The notes: a model not told the origin generated them from the sequence alone. A stretch of DNA of 64,000 bases from Cellulomonas sp. ES6 (GCF_030053835.1 NZ_CP125655.1:3720001-3784000), one strand, 5' to 3'. Shown: positions 10,035 through 19,841, numbered from the stretch's first letter. Made by a program: numbers and translations.

Positions 10035-10810
10035 GCGCCGCCGGTGCCCGTGCCGGCCGGCTCCAGCGCGTAGCCCACGCCGTGCACCGTGCGGATGAGG
10101 TCCGCGCCGAGCTTCCTGCGCAGAGCCTTCACGTGCGAGTCGACGGTGCGGGTCCCCGAGGCGTCCACCCAGTCCCACACCTCGGCCAGCAGGCGCTCGC
10201 GCGTGAGCACGGTGCGGGGGCTGGCGGCGAGCGCGAGCAGCAGGTCGAACTCGGTCGGGGTGAGGTGCACCTCCTCGCCGGCGCGGTGCACGCGGCGCTG
10301 CGCGCGGTCGATGACGACGTCGCCGACCGCGACGGGCGGCTCGGCCTCGGGCGACACCGCCGCGAGCTCCGCGGCGAGCGCCGCCCGCTGCTGGCGCCGC
10401 AGGAGGGCCTTGACCCGCGCGACGAGCTCGCGCATCGAGAACGGCTTGGTCATGTAGTCGTCGGCGCCGACCCCGAGCCCGATGAGCATGTCCGTCTCGT
10501 CGTCGCGCGCGGTCAGCATGAGGACGGGGACGGGCCGGTCGGCCTGGATGCGGCGGCACACCTCGAGGCCGTCGATCCCCGGCAGCATCACGTCGAGCAC
10601 GACGACGTCGGGGTTCAGCCGGGCGGCGGCGTCGACGGCCTGGAGCCCGTCGCCGACGGTCTCGACCTGCCAGCCCTCGGCGGAGAGCCGCCGCGCGACC
10701 GCGGTGGCGATGGCGGGCTCGTCCTCGACGACGAGCACCGACGTGGACGCGGAGCCCGGGGTGCCCGCGGGGCTGCCGGCGGCACCGCCGGGACGGGAAG
10801 CGAACGTCAT
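10031..10810 (-). CDS. OmpR/PhoB family response regulator
   Basis: 259 aa. Receiver domain about 24-135 with acidic pocket VVEDEP, phospho-acceptor Asp in VVVLDVMLPG and Lys in TKPF. The C-terminal winged helix contains LTPTEFDLLLAL and RTVDSHVKALRRKLG. It is co-transcribed with and overlaps the kinase gene. ATG 10810 follows TACGCT plus 6 nt, so it is probably leaderless. It is divergent from the CNNM genes across only 50 bp and could control them, though this is not demonstrated. Confidence 0.92.
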   Translation of the reverse strand: MTFASRPGGAAGSPAGTPGSASTSVLVVEDEPAIATAVARRLSAEGWQVETVGDGLQAVDAAARLNPDVVVLDVMLPGIDGLEVCRRIQADRPVPVLMLTARDDETDMLIGLGVGADDYMTKPFSMRELVARVKALLRRQQRAALAAELAAVSPEAEPPVAVGDVVIDRAQRRVHRAGEEVHLTPTEFDLLLALAASPRTVLTRERLLAEVWDWVDASGTRTVDSHVKALRRKLGADLIRTVHGVGYALEPAGTGTGGA

Positions 10811-10816
10811 CGACCC

Positions 10817-10850
10817 AGCGTAGAGCGCGGGTGTGGAGGTTTCGTATGAT
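10817..10850. promoter_or_regulatory. back-to-back promoters, response regulator (-) and CNNM operon (+)
   Basis: Minus strand: TACGCT (10817-10822), 6 nt before the regulator ATG. Plus strand: TATGAT (10845-10850), giving a start about 10857 and a leader of about 140 nt before the CNNM GTG at 10998. Confidence 0.5.
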
Positions 10851-10860
10851 CGACCCCACC

Positions 10861-11004
10861 ATGAGCAGCTCAAGTCGCTGCCGGCGTCCTTCCCGGGCCG
10901 ACGAGCCCGGGGGCGACCATGCCGGCCCTCCCTGCCTCCTGAACCTCCTCGCGGGGCCCCGTGCCCGCGCCGGGACCCGCGCCCGCCGGGGTGACCCGTG
11001 CTGA
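10861..11004 (+). other. possible leader peptide ORF with hairpin ahead of CNNM genes
   Basis: An ATG 10 nt after the -10 box opens a 47-codon frame. It stops at TGA 11002-11004, just inside the CNNM coding start at 10998. The RNA can form a hairpin CCCGGGC/GCCCGGG, enclosed by GTCGC/GCGAC. Overlap of the leader stop with the gene start suggests translational coupling or attenuation. No conserved riboswitch core was recognised. The peptide has three Cys and no known family. Confidence 0.3.
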
Positions 11005-12326
11005 CCGAGTGGCTGCTCGTGCTGCTCGGCGTCGTGCTGACCGCGGGGACCGCCGTGTTCGTCGCCAGCGAGTTCTCCCTGGTCACGCTCGACCCCGGCG
11101 TGGTCGACCGCCAGACCCGCCCGGACGACCGCCGCGGCCAGAGCGTCCTGAAGGCGCTGCGCCGGCTGTCCACGGAGCTGTCCGGCGCCCAGGTCGGCAT
11201 CACGGTCACCACCGTGCTGCTCGGCTACACCACGCAGCCCGCCGTGAGCCGGCTGCTGGGCGGCCCGCTGCGGGAGTCCGCCCTCGGCGCGGCGGCCGGC
11301 GGCGTGGTCGCGGTGGTGCTGACCCTCGTGCTCGTCAACGGGTTCTCCATGCTGTTCGGCGAGCTCGTGCCCAAGAACTTCGCGATCAGCAGGCCGCTCG
11401 GCACCGCCCGGTGGGTGGCCCCGCTGCAGCGCGGGTTCACGACGGCGCTGCGACCGCTCATCACCCTGTTCAACTCGAGCGCGAACGCGCTGCTGCGGCG
11501 CGTCGGCGTGGAGCCCCGCGAGGAGCTGTCCGGCGGGCGGTCGCCGCAGGAGCTCGCCGCGCTCGTCCGCCGGTCCGCCCAGGTCGGGACGCTCGACGCG
11601 TCGACGGCGGTGCTCATCACCAACTCCATCGACTTCTCCGGTCTCACCGCGGTCGACGTCATGACCGACCGGCAGCGCGTCGTCGTGCTGCGCCGGGAGG
11701 ACACCGCGGCGGACGTCGTGCGCCTGGCCCGCGAGACCGGGCACTCCCGGTTCCCGGTGATCGGGGACGACTCGGACGACGTGGTGGGGATGGTGCACCT
11801 GCGCCGCGCGATCGCCGTGCCGTACGAGCGCCGCGGCGAGGTGCCGGCGGCGGCGCTGATGGTCGACGCCCCGCGCGTGCCGGAGACCGTGCACCTCGGC
11901 CCGCTGCTGGTGGAGCTGCGCGAGCACGGCCTGCAGATGGCGGTGGTCGTGGACGAGTACGGCGGCACGTCCGGCGTGGTGACCCTGGAGGACGTCGTCG
12001 AGGAGCTGGTGGGTGACGTCGCCGACGAGCACGACCGCCGCCGCACGACGGCCTCGCGGCGCGCCGACGGCGCGTGGGAGGTCTCGGGCCTGCTGCGGCC
12101 GGACGAGCTCACCGAGACCACCGGCCTGGTGGTCCCGGAGGACGGCCGGTACGAGACGCTCGGCGGCCTCGTGATGGCCGCGCTCGGGCGCGTCCCCGAG
12201 GTGGGCGACGAGGTCCGGGCCGGCTCCGTCGTGCTGCGCGTGGAGTCGATGAGCCGCCGCCGCGTCGAGCGCGTCGTCGTGCGCCCCGCCGAGGCGCCGG
12301 TCGCGGACGAGGAAGCCGGTCGATGA
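10998..12326 (+). CDS. CNNM/CorC-HlyC family membrane protein
   Basis: 442 aa. The N-terminal DUF21 (CNNM) membrane domain has three to four hydrophobic segments (about 1-150), including ASEFSLVTLDP and the LVPKNFAISRP motif. A CBS pair follows at about 205-330 with EYGGTSGVVTLEDVVEELVGD, then a CorC_HlyC C-terminal domain. The family is tied to Mg2+/divalent-cation homeostasis, not haemolysis. ATGA overlap with the next paralogue suggests a two-subunit unit. Confidence 0.9.
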   Translation: MLTEWLLVLLGVVLTAGTAVFVASEFSLVTLDPGVVDRQTRPDDRRGQSVLKALRRLSTELSGAQVGITVTTVLLGYTTQPAVSRLLGGPLRESALGAAAGGVVAVVLTLVLVNGFSMLFGELVPKNFAISRPLGTARWVAPLQRGFTTALRPLITLFNSSANALLRRVGVEPREELSGGRSPQELAALVRRSAQVGTLDASTAVLITNSIDFSGLTAVDVMTDRQRVVVLRREDTAADVVRLARETGHSRFPVIGDDSDDVVGMVHLRRAIAVPYERRGEVPAAALMVDAPRVPETVHLGPLLVELREHGLQMAVVVDEYGGTSGVVTLEDVVEELVGDVADEHDRRRTTASRRADGAWEVSGLLRPDELTETTGLVVPEDGRYETLGGLVMAALGRVPEVGDEVRAGSVVLRVESMSRRRVERVVVRPAEAPVADEEAGR

Positions 12327-13369
12327 GCAACGGCCTCGCCCTCGCCCTCGCCGTCGCGCTGCTGGCCGGCAACGCGTTCTTCGTCGCGGCCGAGTTCGCG
12401 ATCATCTCCGCCCGCCGCTCGGCCATCGAGCCGAAGGCCGAGGCGGGCGACCGCCGCGCCGTGACCGTGCTGTGGGCGATGGAGCACGTCTCGCTGATGC
12501 TCGCGTGCGCGCAGCTCGGCGTGACCGTGTGCTCCACCAGCCTGGGCCTGGTGGCCGAGCCGGCGATCGGGCACCTCATCGAGGACCCGCTGCACGCCCT
12601 CGGGGTGAGCACGAGCCTGGCGCACCCGATCGCGTTCGTCGTCGCCCTGCTCGTCGTGGTGTACCTGCACGTCGTGCTCGGCGAGATGGTGCCCAAGAAC
12701 CTCGCCGTGTCCGGCCCGGACCGCGCCGTGCTGGTGTTCGGCCCGCCGCTGGTGTGGCTGGCGCGCGTCGTGCGGCCGGTCATCGGGGGGCTGAACTGGG
12801 TGGCGAACCACGTGCTGCGGCTGTTCGGCGTGGACCCCCGGGACGAGGTGGCGTCCGCGTTCACCGCCCAGGAGGTGCAGTCGATCGTCGAGCAGTCGCA
12901 GGCCGAGGGCCTGCTGGCCGACGAGCAGGGCCTGCTGTCGGGTGCGCTGGAGTTCTCCGACCGCACCGCGGCCGAGGTCATGGTGCCGGTGGCGGACCTC
13001 GTGCCGGTGCCCGCCGACGTGACCCCCGAGGAGGTGGAGCGGCTCGTCGCCCGCACGGGCTACAGCCGGTTCCCGGTGCTGGGCCGCGACGGCAGCCCGG
13101 TCGGGTACCTGCACGTGAAGGACGTCCTGTACGCGGACGACGAGTCCCGCCGCCTGCCGGTGCCGGCGTGGCGGGTCCGGGCGCTCGCGGTCGTCTCGCC
13201 CGACGACGAGGTGGAGGAGGCGCTCGCCGCGATGCAGCGCTCCGGCGTCCACCTGGCGCGGGTGGAGGAGGACGGCCGGGCGGTCGGTGTCGTGTTCCTG
13301 GAGGACATCCTCGAGGAGCTCGTCGGCGAGGTGCGGGACGCGATGCAGCGCGGGGCCGTGCGGCACTGA
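12323..13369 (+). CDS. CNNM/CorC-HlyC family membrane protein, second copy
   Basis: 348 aa, starting at the ATG that overlaps the previous stop. It has the same DUF21 membrane domain (AAEFAIISARRS, VLGEMVPKNLAVSGP) and CBS pair (YSRFPVLG, VVFLEDILEELVGEV). It lacks the ~90-residue C-terminal CorC domain of its partner. Paralogous pairs of this kind are common in actinobacteria and may act as heterodimers. Confidence 0.88.
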   Translation: MSNGLALALAVALLAGNAFFVAAEFAIISARRSAIEPKAEAGDRRAVTVLWAMEHVSLMLACAQLGVTVCSTSLGLVAEPAIGHLIEDPLHALGVSTSLAHPIAFVVALLVVVYLHVVLGEMVPKNLAVSGPDRAVLVFGPPLVWLARVVRPVIGGLNWVANHVLRLFGVDPRDEVASAFTAQEVQSIVEQSQAEGLLADEQGLLSGALEFSDRTAAEVMVPVADLVPVPADVTPEEVERLVARTGYSRFPVLGRDGSPVGYLHVKDVLYADDESRRLPVPAWRVRALAVVSPDDEVEEALAAMQRSGVHLARVEEDGRAVGVVFLEDILEELVGEVRDAMQRGAVRH

Positions 13370-13481
13370 CGGGGGTCCCCGTGCACCCGTTCGTGGGACC
13401 TTCGTCACACGTCCGGGTGGTCCCGGTGGGTGATCCGGCGCGACACGCCGATGATCCGTCAACGATCTCGCCCCGAGGGGG

Positions 13482-13510
13482 TTGGAGCAGGCCCGCGCGC
13501 CCGTTATGGT
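13482..13510 (+). promoter_or_regulatory. sigma-70-like promoter for the carboxypeptidase gene
   Basis: TTGGAG (13482-13487), 17-bp spacer, TATGGT (13505-13510). The leader would be about 88 nt. Confidence 0.5.
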
Positions 13511-13604
13511 TTCGTGATCGTCCCCCCGGGAGCCGTGACCGCGGTGCGTCCGTACCCGCCTCCCGGACGGGATCCCTCGTCCACCCGCGAGCATCGGAGG
13601 CCCC

Positions 13605-14465
13605 GTGGCGTCGCACAGCGTGCAGCCTGCCGCCACCGGCTCCCCGACCCGTCGCCAGCTCCGTGAGGCCTCCCGGCACGCGGGCGCGCCCCGCGCCGCG
13701 ACGGCCGCCGCGGTGGCCGTCACCGCCGCGCCGGCAGCCCGCGACCACCGCACGGGACCGCTCGCCCGGTGGGGCACCCGCGCCGGCGTCCTCGTGACCC
13801 TCGCGGCCGTCACCGTCGCCGTCCCGCTCTCGCAGCAGGCCGCGCGCAGCGACGACGGGTACACCGACGCGCAGGCCGACGCGACGCTGCCGAGCACGGT
13901 GGAGGCGCTGACGTCGTCCCCGTCGGCCGTGCTGCCGCCCGCGTCCCTCGTGTCCGCCGACGCGACCGCCGTGCGGGCGCAGGTCGACGTGAGCCGCTCG
14001 GAGGAGCGCGAGATCCTGCCGGGGTGCAGCGGCGAGGCCGGCACGGACAGCGCGAACGGCCAGCTGCCGCAGTCCGACCTCTGCTACCTCTGGGACGGCA
14101 CGACCCAGCTCCGTGCGGACGCCGCCGAGGCGCTCGCCGAGCTCAACGCGATGTGGGTCACGCGGTTCGGCACGGACCTGTGCCTGTCGAGCGGCTACCG
14201 CACCCTCGCCGAGCAGCGCGCGGTGAAGGCGGCGAAGGGCGGCCTGGCCGCGCCCGCCGGCCGCAGCAACCACGGCTGGGGGCTCGCGGTCGACCTGTGC
14301 AGCTCGCAGACGACGGGCGCCCAGTGGGAGTGGATGAACGACAACGCCCCGGTGTTCGGCTGGGAGAACCCCTCGTGGGCTCGCCCTGGCGGCAGCGGGC
14401 CCTACGAGCGCTGGCACTGGGAGTACACGAAGGGCGTCATGGCCGACGGCGAGTACTACGGCTGA
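13605..14465 (+). CDS. VanY-like D-alanyl-D-alanine carboxypeptidase (peptidase M15B)
   Basis: 286 aa. GTG start with GGAGG 4 nt upstream. A polar N-terminus is followed by a hydrophobic segment (about 60-78), a signal anchor or secretion signal. The C-terminal M15 domain carries the zinc ligands in SNHGWGLAVDL and ERWHWEY, with the SGYRTLAEQRA substrate region. It trims terminal D-Ala from peptidoglycan stems outside the membrane. The spacer at 80-150 is Ala/Ser-rich. The catalytic residues look intact. Confidence 0.88.
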   Translation: MASHSVQPAATGSPTRRQLREASRHAGAPRAATAAAVAVTAAPAARDHRTGPLARWGTRAGVLVTLAAVTVAVPLSQQAARSDDGYTDAQADATLPSTVEALTSSPSAVLPPASLVSADATAVRAQVDVSRSEEREILPGCSGEAGTDSANGQLPQSDLCYLWDGTTQLRADAAEALAELNAMWVTRFGTDLCLSSGYRTLAEQRAVKAAKGGLAAPAGRSNHGWGLAVDLCSSQTTGAQWEWMNDNAPVFGWENPSWARPGGSGPYERWHWEYTKGVMADGEYYG

Positions 14466-14479
14466 CGCCGGACCCCCTG

Positions 14480-14524
14480 GACGCACGAAGGCCCCGCCGG
14501 TGACCGGCGGGGCCTTCGTGCGTC
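14480..14524. terminator. bidirectional terminator, 21-bp stem
   Basis: Perfect 21-bp arms 14480-14500 and 14504-14524 around a TGA loop, between the convergent carboxypeptidase and epimerase genes. Confidence 0.85.
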
Positions 14525-14540
14525 CGTGCGGGACGGCGGC

Positions 14541-15449
14541 TCAGACCAGCGTCATGCCCCAGGTCACCTCGTGGCTCGCGCCGGGCTCGAGGCGCACGAG
14601 GCGCTCGCCGGTCCGGAACGCGTCGGCGATGCAGCTCATCGGCTCGGCGGCGACCCCGCGGCGGTCGATCAGCGGGATGCCGTCGCCGGTGCACACCTGC
14701 CAGGTGTCCATCGTCCCGTCCATCCACATCGCGGCGGCGTGGCCGTCGGGCGCGCCGAGCACGATCCACGACAGGCCGTCCGCGTCCCGCGTGACGTCGA
14801 CGAACGCGTCGTCCAGCGCGACGCCGGCGAGGGGCTGCGGCGTGCGGCGGTCCTCGGCGCCCGCGAGCGGCCGGGTGCCCGTGGGCAGCAGCCGCTCGTC
14901 GTTCGTGACCTGGGACGTCGCGTCGACGCGCAGCGTGCAGTCGTCGACGGCGGCGTCGCCGGGGGAGAGCCACGGGTGGAACCCGATGCCGTACGGCGCC
15001 GCGGTGCCGGACAGGTTCGTCGTCACGACGTGCACGCGCAGCCCCGCGTCGGACAGCGTGTACGTGACGTCGAGGCGCAGCGACCACGGGTAGCCGGGCG
15101 TGGGGACCAGGTCGTGGCGCAGGGTGACCGAGGCGTCGTCGCCCGTGACCCGCTCGAACCGGACGTGCGCGACGAGGCCGTGCAGCGCGGTGCCGCGGTC
15201 GGGCTCGGTGACCGGGACCTGGTGCTCCGTGCCCTCCCACGTGTACTGCCCGTCGCGCAGGCGGTTCGGCCACGGGGCGAGCACCGCCCCGGAGTAGGCG
15301 GGGGCGAGGGCGTCCTCGGCGAACGGGAGCACGACGTCGCGCCCCCCGACGGCGTAGGTGCGGACGCTCGCGCCGACCTCGGCGATCGTGGCGCGGTGCG
15401 CGCCGTGCGCGAGGGTGTGCTGGCGTCCGGACGGGGCTGGGCTGTTCAC
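14541..15449 (-). CDS. aldose 1-epimerase family protein
   Basis: 302 aa with the galactose-mutarotase-like beta-sandwich pattern: PNRLRDGQY near residue 67, the LHGLV catalytic-His region near 95, the HPWLSPGD second His region near 168, and the closing CTGDGIPL. It interconverts sugar anomers in the cytosol. GTG 15449 is preferred because TACGGT plus 6 nt precedes it; the GTG two codons upstream would fall before the predicted transcript start. It is divergent from prfB. Confidence 0.85.
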   Translation of the reverse strand: MNSPAPSGRQHTLAHGAHRATIAEVGASVRTYAVGGRDVVLPFAEDALAPAYSGAVLAPWPNRLRDGQYTWEGTEHQVPVTEPDRGTALHGLVAHVRFERVTGDDASVTLRHDLVPTPGYPWSLRLDVTYTLSDAGLRVHVVTTNLSGTAAPYGIGFHPWLSPGDAAVDDCTLRVDATSQVTNDERLLPTGTRPLAGAEDRRTPQPLAGVALDDAFVDVTRDADGLSWIVLGAPDGHAAAMWMDGTMDTWQVCTGDGIPLIDRRGVAAEPMSCIADAFRTGERLVRLEPGASHEVTWGMTLV

Positions 15450-15455
15450 GCTCAC

Positions 15456-15542
15456 ACCGTAGTGGCTCGCCGCGCGCCCGGGACGGGACCGGCGCCGGGC
15501 GCGGCGGCCCTGCTCGTGGGGCCTGCCGGCAGCCGGTAGCCT
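15456..15542. promoter_or_regulatory. divergent promoters of aldose epimerase (-) and prfB (+)
   Basis: Minus strand: TACGGT at 15456-15461, 6 nt before GTG. Plus strand: TAGCCT at 15537-15542, 8 nt before the prfB GTG. Both transcripts are predicted to be leaderless or nearly so. Confidence 0.5.
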
Positions 15543-15550
15543 GGACCGTC

Positions 15551-16663
15551 GTGGCAGCCACCGACTTCCCCGCCGAGATCCGCGACCTGCGCAGCACGCT
15601 CCAGTCGATCCAGGCGGTGTCCGACCCCACGGCCCTGCGCGCGAAGATCGCCGAGCTCTCCGAGAAGGCCTCGGCGCCGGACCTGTGGGACGACCCCGAG
15701 TCCGCGCAGAAGGTCACGAGCGCGCTGAGCGCGACGCAGTCCGAGCTGGACCGCGTCGACAGGCTCGGGGGCCGCATCGACGACCTGGAGACCCTGGTCG
15801 AGATGGCGACGGAGGACGGCGGCGACGCCGAGACCCTCGCGGAGGCCGAGGCCGAGCTGGTGACCATCCGCAAGGACCTGGGCGAGCTCGAGGTCCGCAC
15901 CCTGCTGAACGGCGAGTACGACCAGCGCGAGGCCGTGGTGACGATCCGCGCCGGCGCGGGCGGCGTCGACGCGGCGGACTTCGCCGAGATGCTCATGCGG
16001 ATGTACCTGCGATGGGCGGAGCGGCACGGCTACCCGACCGCCGTGCTCGACACCTCGTACGCGGAGGAGGCGGGCCTGAAGTCCGCGACGTTCGAGGTGA
16101 AGGCGCCGTACGCGTTCGGGCACCTCTCGGTCGAGGCCGGCACGCACCGCCTGGTGCGCATCTCGCCGTTCGACAACCAGGGCCGCCGGCAGACGTCCTT
16201 CGCGGCCGTCGAGGTCATCCCGCTGATCGAGCAGAGCGACGACAACATCGAGATCCCCGAGTCGGAGATCAAGGTCGACGTCTTCCGGTCCTCCGGCCCC
16301 GGCGGCCAGTCGGTCAACACCACCGACTCCGCGGTCCGCATGACGCACCTCCCGACCGGCATCGTCGTGTCGATGCAGAACGAGAAGTCGCAGATCCAGA
16401 ACCGCGCCGCCGCGCTGCGCGTCCTGCAGTCGCGCCTGCTCCTGGTCCGCAGGGCCGAGGAGGACGCGAAGAAGAAGGAGCTCGCGGGCGACATCAAGGC
16501 GTCCTGGGGCGACCAGATGCGGTCCTACGTGCTGCACCCGTACCAGATGGTCAAGGACCTGCGCACCGAGCACGAGGTCGGCAACACCTCCGCGGTGTTC
16601 GACGGGGACATCGACGGGTTCATCGAGGCGGGCATCCGCTGGCGGCGGTCGGCGCAGGACTGA
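15551..16663 (+). CDS. prfB: peptide chain release factor 2
   Basis: 370 aa, the usual RF2 length. The stop-codon recognition tripeptide SPF is present in [15 protein letters not shown]. The catalytic GGQ loop is in [20 protein letters not shown]. It releases peptides at UGA and UAA. The frame is continuous from GTG 15551, so there is no programmed +1 frameshift, as usual in actinobacteria. It heads the conserved prfB-ftsE-ftsX-peptidase-smpB block. Confidence 0.97.
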   Translation: MAATDFPAEIRDLRSTLQSIQAVSDPTALRAKIAELSEKASAPDLWDDPESAQKVTSALSATQSELDRVDRLGGRIDDLETLVEMATEDGGDAETLAEAEAELVTIRKDLGELEVRTLLNGEYDQREAVVTIRAGAGGVDAADFAEMLMRMYLRWAERHGYPTAVLDTSYAEEAGLKSATFEVKAPYAFGHLSVEAGTHRLVRISPFDNQGRRQTSFAAVEVIPLIEQSDDNIEIPESEIKVDVFRSSGPGGQSVNTTDSAVRMTHLPTGIVVSMQNEKSQIQNRAAALRVLQSRLLLVRRAEEDAKKKELAGDIKASWGDQMRSYVLHPYQMVKDLRTEHEVGNTSAVFDGDIDGFIEAGIRWRRSAQD

Positions 16664-16776
16664 CAACCGGGACGTTCCGGGGCGATTCGGGCGGTCGCGC
16701 CGGCTGACGGCGGCGGCCGCGCGTTCTCACAGGGAGCCGACGGCGTGTCACGGTCCGGTCACGACGAGGCGCTGCC

Positions 16777-16782
16777 TACGCT
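16777..16782 (+). promoter_or_regulatory. candidate -10 box upstream of ftsE
   Basis: TACGCT in the 173-bp prfB-ftsE gap, about 48 nt before the ftsE start from the predicted transcript start. The -35 is weak. Confidence 0.35.
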
Positions 16783-16836
16783 CGTCGCGGCCAGGACCGC
16801 ACCACCCTCCCGTCCCCCAGCACTGGCCGCACCGCT

Positions 16837-17526
16837 GTGATCAGATTCGAGAACGTCACCAAGGTCTACGCGCGCGGCGCACGCCCCGCGCTGGACCAGG
16901 TCAGCCTGGACGTCGAGCGCGGCGAGTTCGTGTTCCTCGTCGGGGCGTCCGGCTCCGGGAAGTCCACCTTCCTGCGCCTCGTGCTGCGCGAGGAGCGGCC
17001 GTCCGCCGGGCGCGTGTTCGTCGCGGGCAAGGACCTCACCACGCTGTCGTCGTGGAAGGTCCCGCAGCTGCGGCGCCAGATCGGCGCGGTGTTCCAGGAC
17101 TTCCGCCTGCTGCACAACAAGACGGTCTTCGAGAACGTCGCGTTCGCGCTCCAGGTCATCGGCAAGCCGCGCCACCACATCCTCACCACCGTGCCGGACG
17201 TGCTGGAGATGGTCGGGCTGGCCGGCAAGGAGAAGCGCCGCCCGCACGAGCTGTCCGGCGGCGAGCAGCAGCGCGTGGCGATCGCGCGGGCGTTCGTCAA
17301 CCGGCCGTCGATCCTGCTGGCGGACGAGCCGACCGGCAACCTCGACCCGACGACCTCCCTGGGGATCATGCGCCTGCTCGACCGGATCAACCGCACGGGC
17401 ACCACGGTCGTCATGGCCACCCACGACGACGAGATCGTCGACCAGATGCGCAAGCGCGTCATCGAGCTGTCCGGCGGCGAGATGGTGCGCGACCAGTCGC
17501 GCGGCGTCTACGGCTCGGACCGCTGA
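16837..17526 (+). CDS. ftsE: cell division ATP-binding protein FtsE
   Basis: 229 aa. Walker [10 protein letters not shown] about 32-40, Q-loop VFQDFRLL, signature [14 protein letters not shown], Walker [13 protein letters not shown] and the switch His in MATHDDEI. FtsE-FtsX is a mechanotransmitting ABC complex at the division site that activates peptidoglycan hydrolases. ftsX follows 13 nt later and a secreted M23 protein follows that. Confidence 0.96.
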   Translation: MIRFENVTKVYARGARPALDQVSLDVERGEFVFLVGASGSGKSTFLRLVLREERPSAGRVFVAGKDLTTLSSWKVPQLRRQIGAVFQDFRLLHNKTVFENVAFALQVIGKPRHHILTTVPDVLEMVGLAGKEKRRPHELSGGEQQRVAIARAFVNRPSILLADEPTGNLDPTTSLGIMRLLDRINRTGTTVVMATHDDEIVDQMRKRVIELSGGEMVRDQSRGVYGSDR

Positions 17527-17539
17527 GGGAGGGGGAGAC

Positions 17540-18457
17540 GTGCGACTGCAGTTCATCCTCTCCGAGATCGGCATCGGCCTGCGCCGCAACCTGTCGATGG
17601 CGGTGTCGGTCGTCCTCGTGACGTTCGTGTCGCTGTCGTTCGTGGGTGCCGCGGCGCTGCTGCAGATGCAGATCACCAAGATGAAGGACGACTGGTACGG
17701 CAAGGTCGAGGTCGCGGTGTACCTGTGCCCCGCGGGCGAGTCCCCGGAGCCGACGTGCGCGGGCGGCGAGGTCACCGACGACCAGAAGCAGGCGATCCTC
17801 GACGCCCTGGCGGCCCCCGACGTCGCGCCGTACATCGAGAAGATCTCCGAGGAGTCCAAGGAGCAGGCGTACGAGACGTTCGAGCGCCAGTTCGACGGGC
17901 AGTTCTGGGCCCAGATCACGACGGTCGACGACATGAACGAGTCGCTGCGCATCAAGCTCACCGACCCGGAGAAGTTCGAGGTCGTCGCCGACGTGCTCCA
18001 GGGACGCCAGGGCGTCGAGAACGTCCAGGACCAGCGCGAGCTCTACAACTCGCTGTTCCGGGTGCTCAACAGCGCCACGCTGCTGTCCCTCGGCCTGGCC
18101 GGCGTGATGCTGCTCGCCGCGGTGCTGCTCATCACGACGACCATCCGGCTGTCGGCCATGAGCCGCCGGCGGGAGACCGGGATCATGCGCATGGTCGGCG
18201 CCTCGAACCTGTTCATCCAGCTCCCGTTCATGCTCGAGGGCGCGATCGCGGCGACCATCGGCGCGGCGCTGTCCGTCGCCGGGCTCTGGGCCGGTGTGCG
18301 CTACCTGGTGAGCGACTGGCTGGGCGGGCAGGTGGCCTGGATCCCGTACGTCACGACGAACGAGGTGTGGCAGATCGCCCCGTTCCTCGTCGTCGCCGCC
18401 GTCGTGCTCGCCGCCATCTCGTCCCTCGTCACCCTCAGCCGCTACACGAAGGTCTGA
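17540..18457 (+). CDS. ftsX: cell division protein FtsX
   Basis: 305 aa, four membrane segments (about 21-43, 177-200, 228-250, 275-297). The large external loop (about 45-175) contains two Cys (LCPAG, PTCAGG), which may pair. GTG 17540 has GGAGGGGG upstream. The external loop is the expected docking site for the hydrolase encoded immediately downstream (1-nt gap). Confidence 0.95.
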   Translation: MRLQFILSEIGIGLRRNLSMAVSVVLVTFVSLSFVGAAALLQMQITKMKDDWYGKVEVAVYLCPAGESPEPTCAGGEVTDDQKQAILDALAAPDVAPYIEKISEESKEQAYETFERQFDGQFWAQITTVDDMNESLRIKLTDPEKFEVVADVLQGRQGVENVQDQRELYNSLFRVLNSATLLSLGLAGVMLLAAVLLITTTIRLSAMSRRRETGIMRMVGASNLFIQLPFMLEGAIAATIGAALSVAGLWAGVRYLVSDWLGGQVAWIPYVTTNEVWQIAPFLVVAAVVLAAISSLVTLSRYTKV

Positions 18458-18458
18458 C

Positions 18459-19802
18459 ATGCGCCGCAGCCGCCCGCACCGCCCCCGGGGCCCGCGCCCC
18501 CTCGCGGGGCTGCTCGCCGCGGTCCTCGCCGTCCTCGTCGGCGTCACCGCCGCGGGGTCGGCCGCGGGCGACGACCTGGACGACCAGCAGTCGCAGCTCG
18601 AGCAGCGGCAGCAGGCCAACGACCAGCAGCGCGCCGACGCGGAGGCCGCGCTCGAGGGGCTGAGCGAGGAGCTGGCGAAGACGGCCCAGGAGCTGCTCGC
18701 CGTCCAGCAGCAGCTCGGCCCGGCGCGCGCGGCGCTGTCCGCCGCCGAGGAGGCCCTCGCGGGCTACGAGCGCGAGGCGGCGCTGATCGCCGCGCGGCTC
18801 CAGGACGCGCAGGACCAGCAGGCGTCGATCTCGGCCACCATCGAGCAGGACTCGGCGCGGGCCGACGAGATCCGGTCCCAGATCGGGCAGCTCGCGCGGC
18901 AGGCCTACCAGGGCGGCCCGGAGCTGTCCGGCCTCAGCGTCGTGATGGAGGCGCAGTCCGTCGAGGAGTTCACCGAGCAGTACAGCCTGGCGACCGCCGC
19001 GCAGCGCGCGCAGTCCGAGGTGCTCGACGAGCTCGCCGCGATCAGCGCCGACAACCGGAACAGCCAGGCCCGCCTCACCGCGGTGGGGGACCGGATCGCG
19101 GAGCTCAAGGACGAGGCGGACGCGAAGGTCGCCCAGGCCGAGGAGGCGCGGCAGGAGGCCGCCGACCGCAAGGCCGACGTCGAGCGCCTGGTCGCCGAGC
19201 AGACCGCCAAGAAGCGGCAGGTCGAGCGGCAGAAGGCGGACGCGCAGGCCGAGGTCGACCAGATCGACGCCGAGGCCGCGGCCATCCGCAAGAAGCTGGA
19301 GCAGGTCGCCGCCCAGCAGCGCGAGCGCGCCGCCGCCGCGGCCGCCGCCGCGGGGGCCGCCCCGCCGCCGGCGCCCAGCGGCACGGTGAGCGGCGCGCTG
19401 TTCGGCAACCCCACCTCGATCAGCCCGATCTACGTCACCAGCGAGTACGGGATGCGGCTGCACCCGATCCTCGGGTACTACCGCCTGCACGCCGGCATCG
19501 ACCTGCGCACCTGGTGCGGCACGCCGATCTACGCCGCCAAGGAGGGCACCGTGCAGTGGGCCCAGTGGCGCAACGGGTTCGGCAACCAGGTGATGGTCGA
19601 CCACGGGCTGGTCGACGGGAACTCGCTCATGACCTCGTACAACCACATGACGAGCTTCGTGGTCGGGGCCGGCCAGGCGGTGTCCCGCGGGCAGCTGCTC
19701 GGGTACTCCGGCAACACGGGGACGTCGGCGGCGTGCCACCTGCACTTCGAGGTGTACGTCAACGGCGCCACCGTGAACCCGCGGCCGCTGCTCGGCCTGT
19801 AG
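18459..19802 (+). CDS. secreted coiled-coil M23 peptidoglycan endopeptidase, FtsEX partner
   Basis: 447 aa. Signal peptide about 1-40 ([21 protein letters not shown]). Two long Gln/Glu/Ala-rich coiled-coil stretches (about 42-150 and 190-295). Ala/Pro linker, then a C-terminal LytM/M23 domain (about 325-447). The zinc motifs HAGID and CHLHFE are intact, so it should be an active hydrolase, unlike E. coli EnvC, whose LytM domain only activates amidases. The layout is EnvC-like and the gene is adjacent to ftsX. Confidence 0.9.
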   Translation: MRRSRPHRPRGPRPLAGLLAAVLAVLVGVTAAGSAAGDDLDDQQSQLEQRQQANDQQRADAEAALEGLSEELAKTAQELLAVQQQLGPARAALSAAEEALAGYEREAALIAARLQDAQDQQASISATIEQDSARADEIRSQIGQLARQAYQGGPELSGLSVVMEAQSVEEFTEQYSLATAAQRAQSEVLDELAAISADNRNSQARLTAVGDRIAELKDEADAKVAQAEEARQEAADRKADVERLVAEQTAKKRQVERQKADAQAEVDQIDAEAAAIRKKLEQVAAQQRERAAAAAAAAGAAPPPAPSGTVSGALFGNPTSISPIYVTSEYGMRLHPILGYYRLHAGIDLRTWCGTPIYAAKEGTVQWAQWRNGFGNQVMVDHGLVDGNSLMTSYNHMTSFVVGAGQAVSRGQLLGYSGNTGTSAACHLHFEVYVNGATVNPRPLLGL

Positions 19803-19835
19803 CGGAATCCGCTGGGGGTGCGGCGCGCCGGCCGA

Positions 19836-19841
19836 TAGGCT
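19836..19841 (+). promoter_or_regulatory. smpB -10 box
   Basis: TAGGCT, predicting a leader of about 50 nt that carries AAGGAGG ahead of the smpB ATG. Confidence 0.45.

Noticed and set aside
10861..10997. M-box (Mg2+) riboswitch ahead of the CNNM genes
   Set aside because: The conserved core of that class was not found. Only a hairpin and a small frame are visible, so I kept the weaker leader-peptide idea.
15551..15700. Programmed frameshift in prfB
   Set aside because: The reading frame is uninterrupted from the GTG through the GGQ motif, with no early in-frame UGA.
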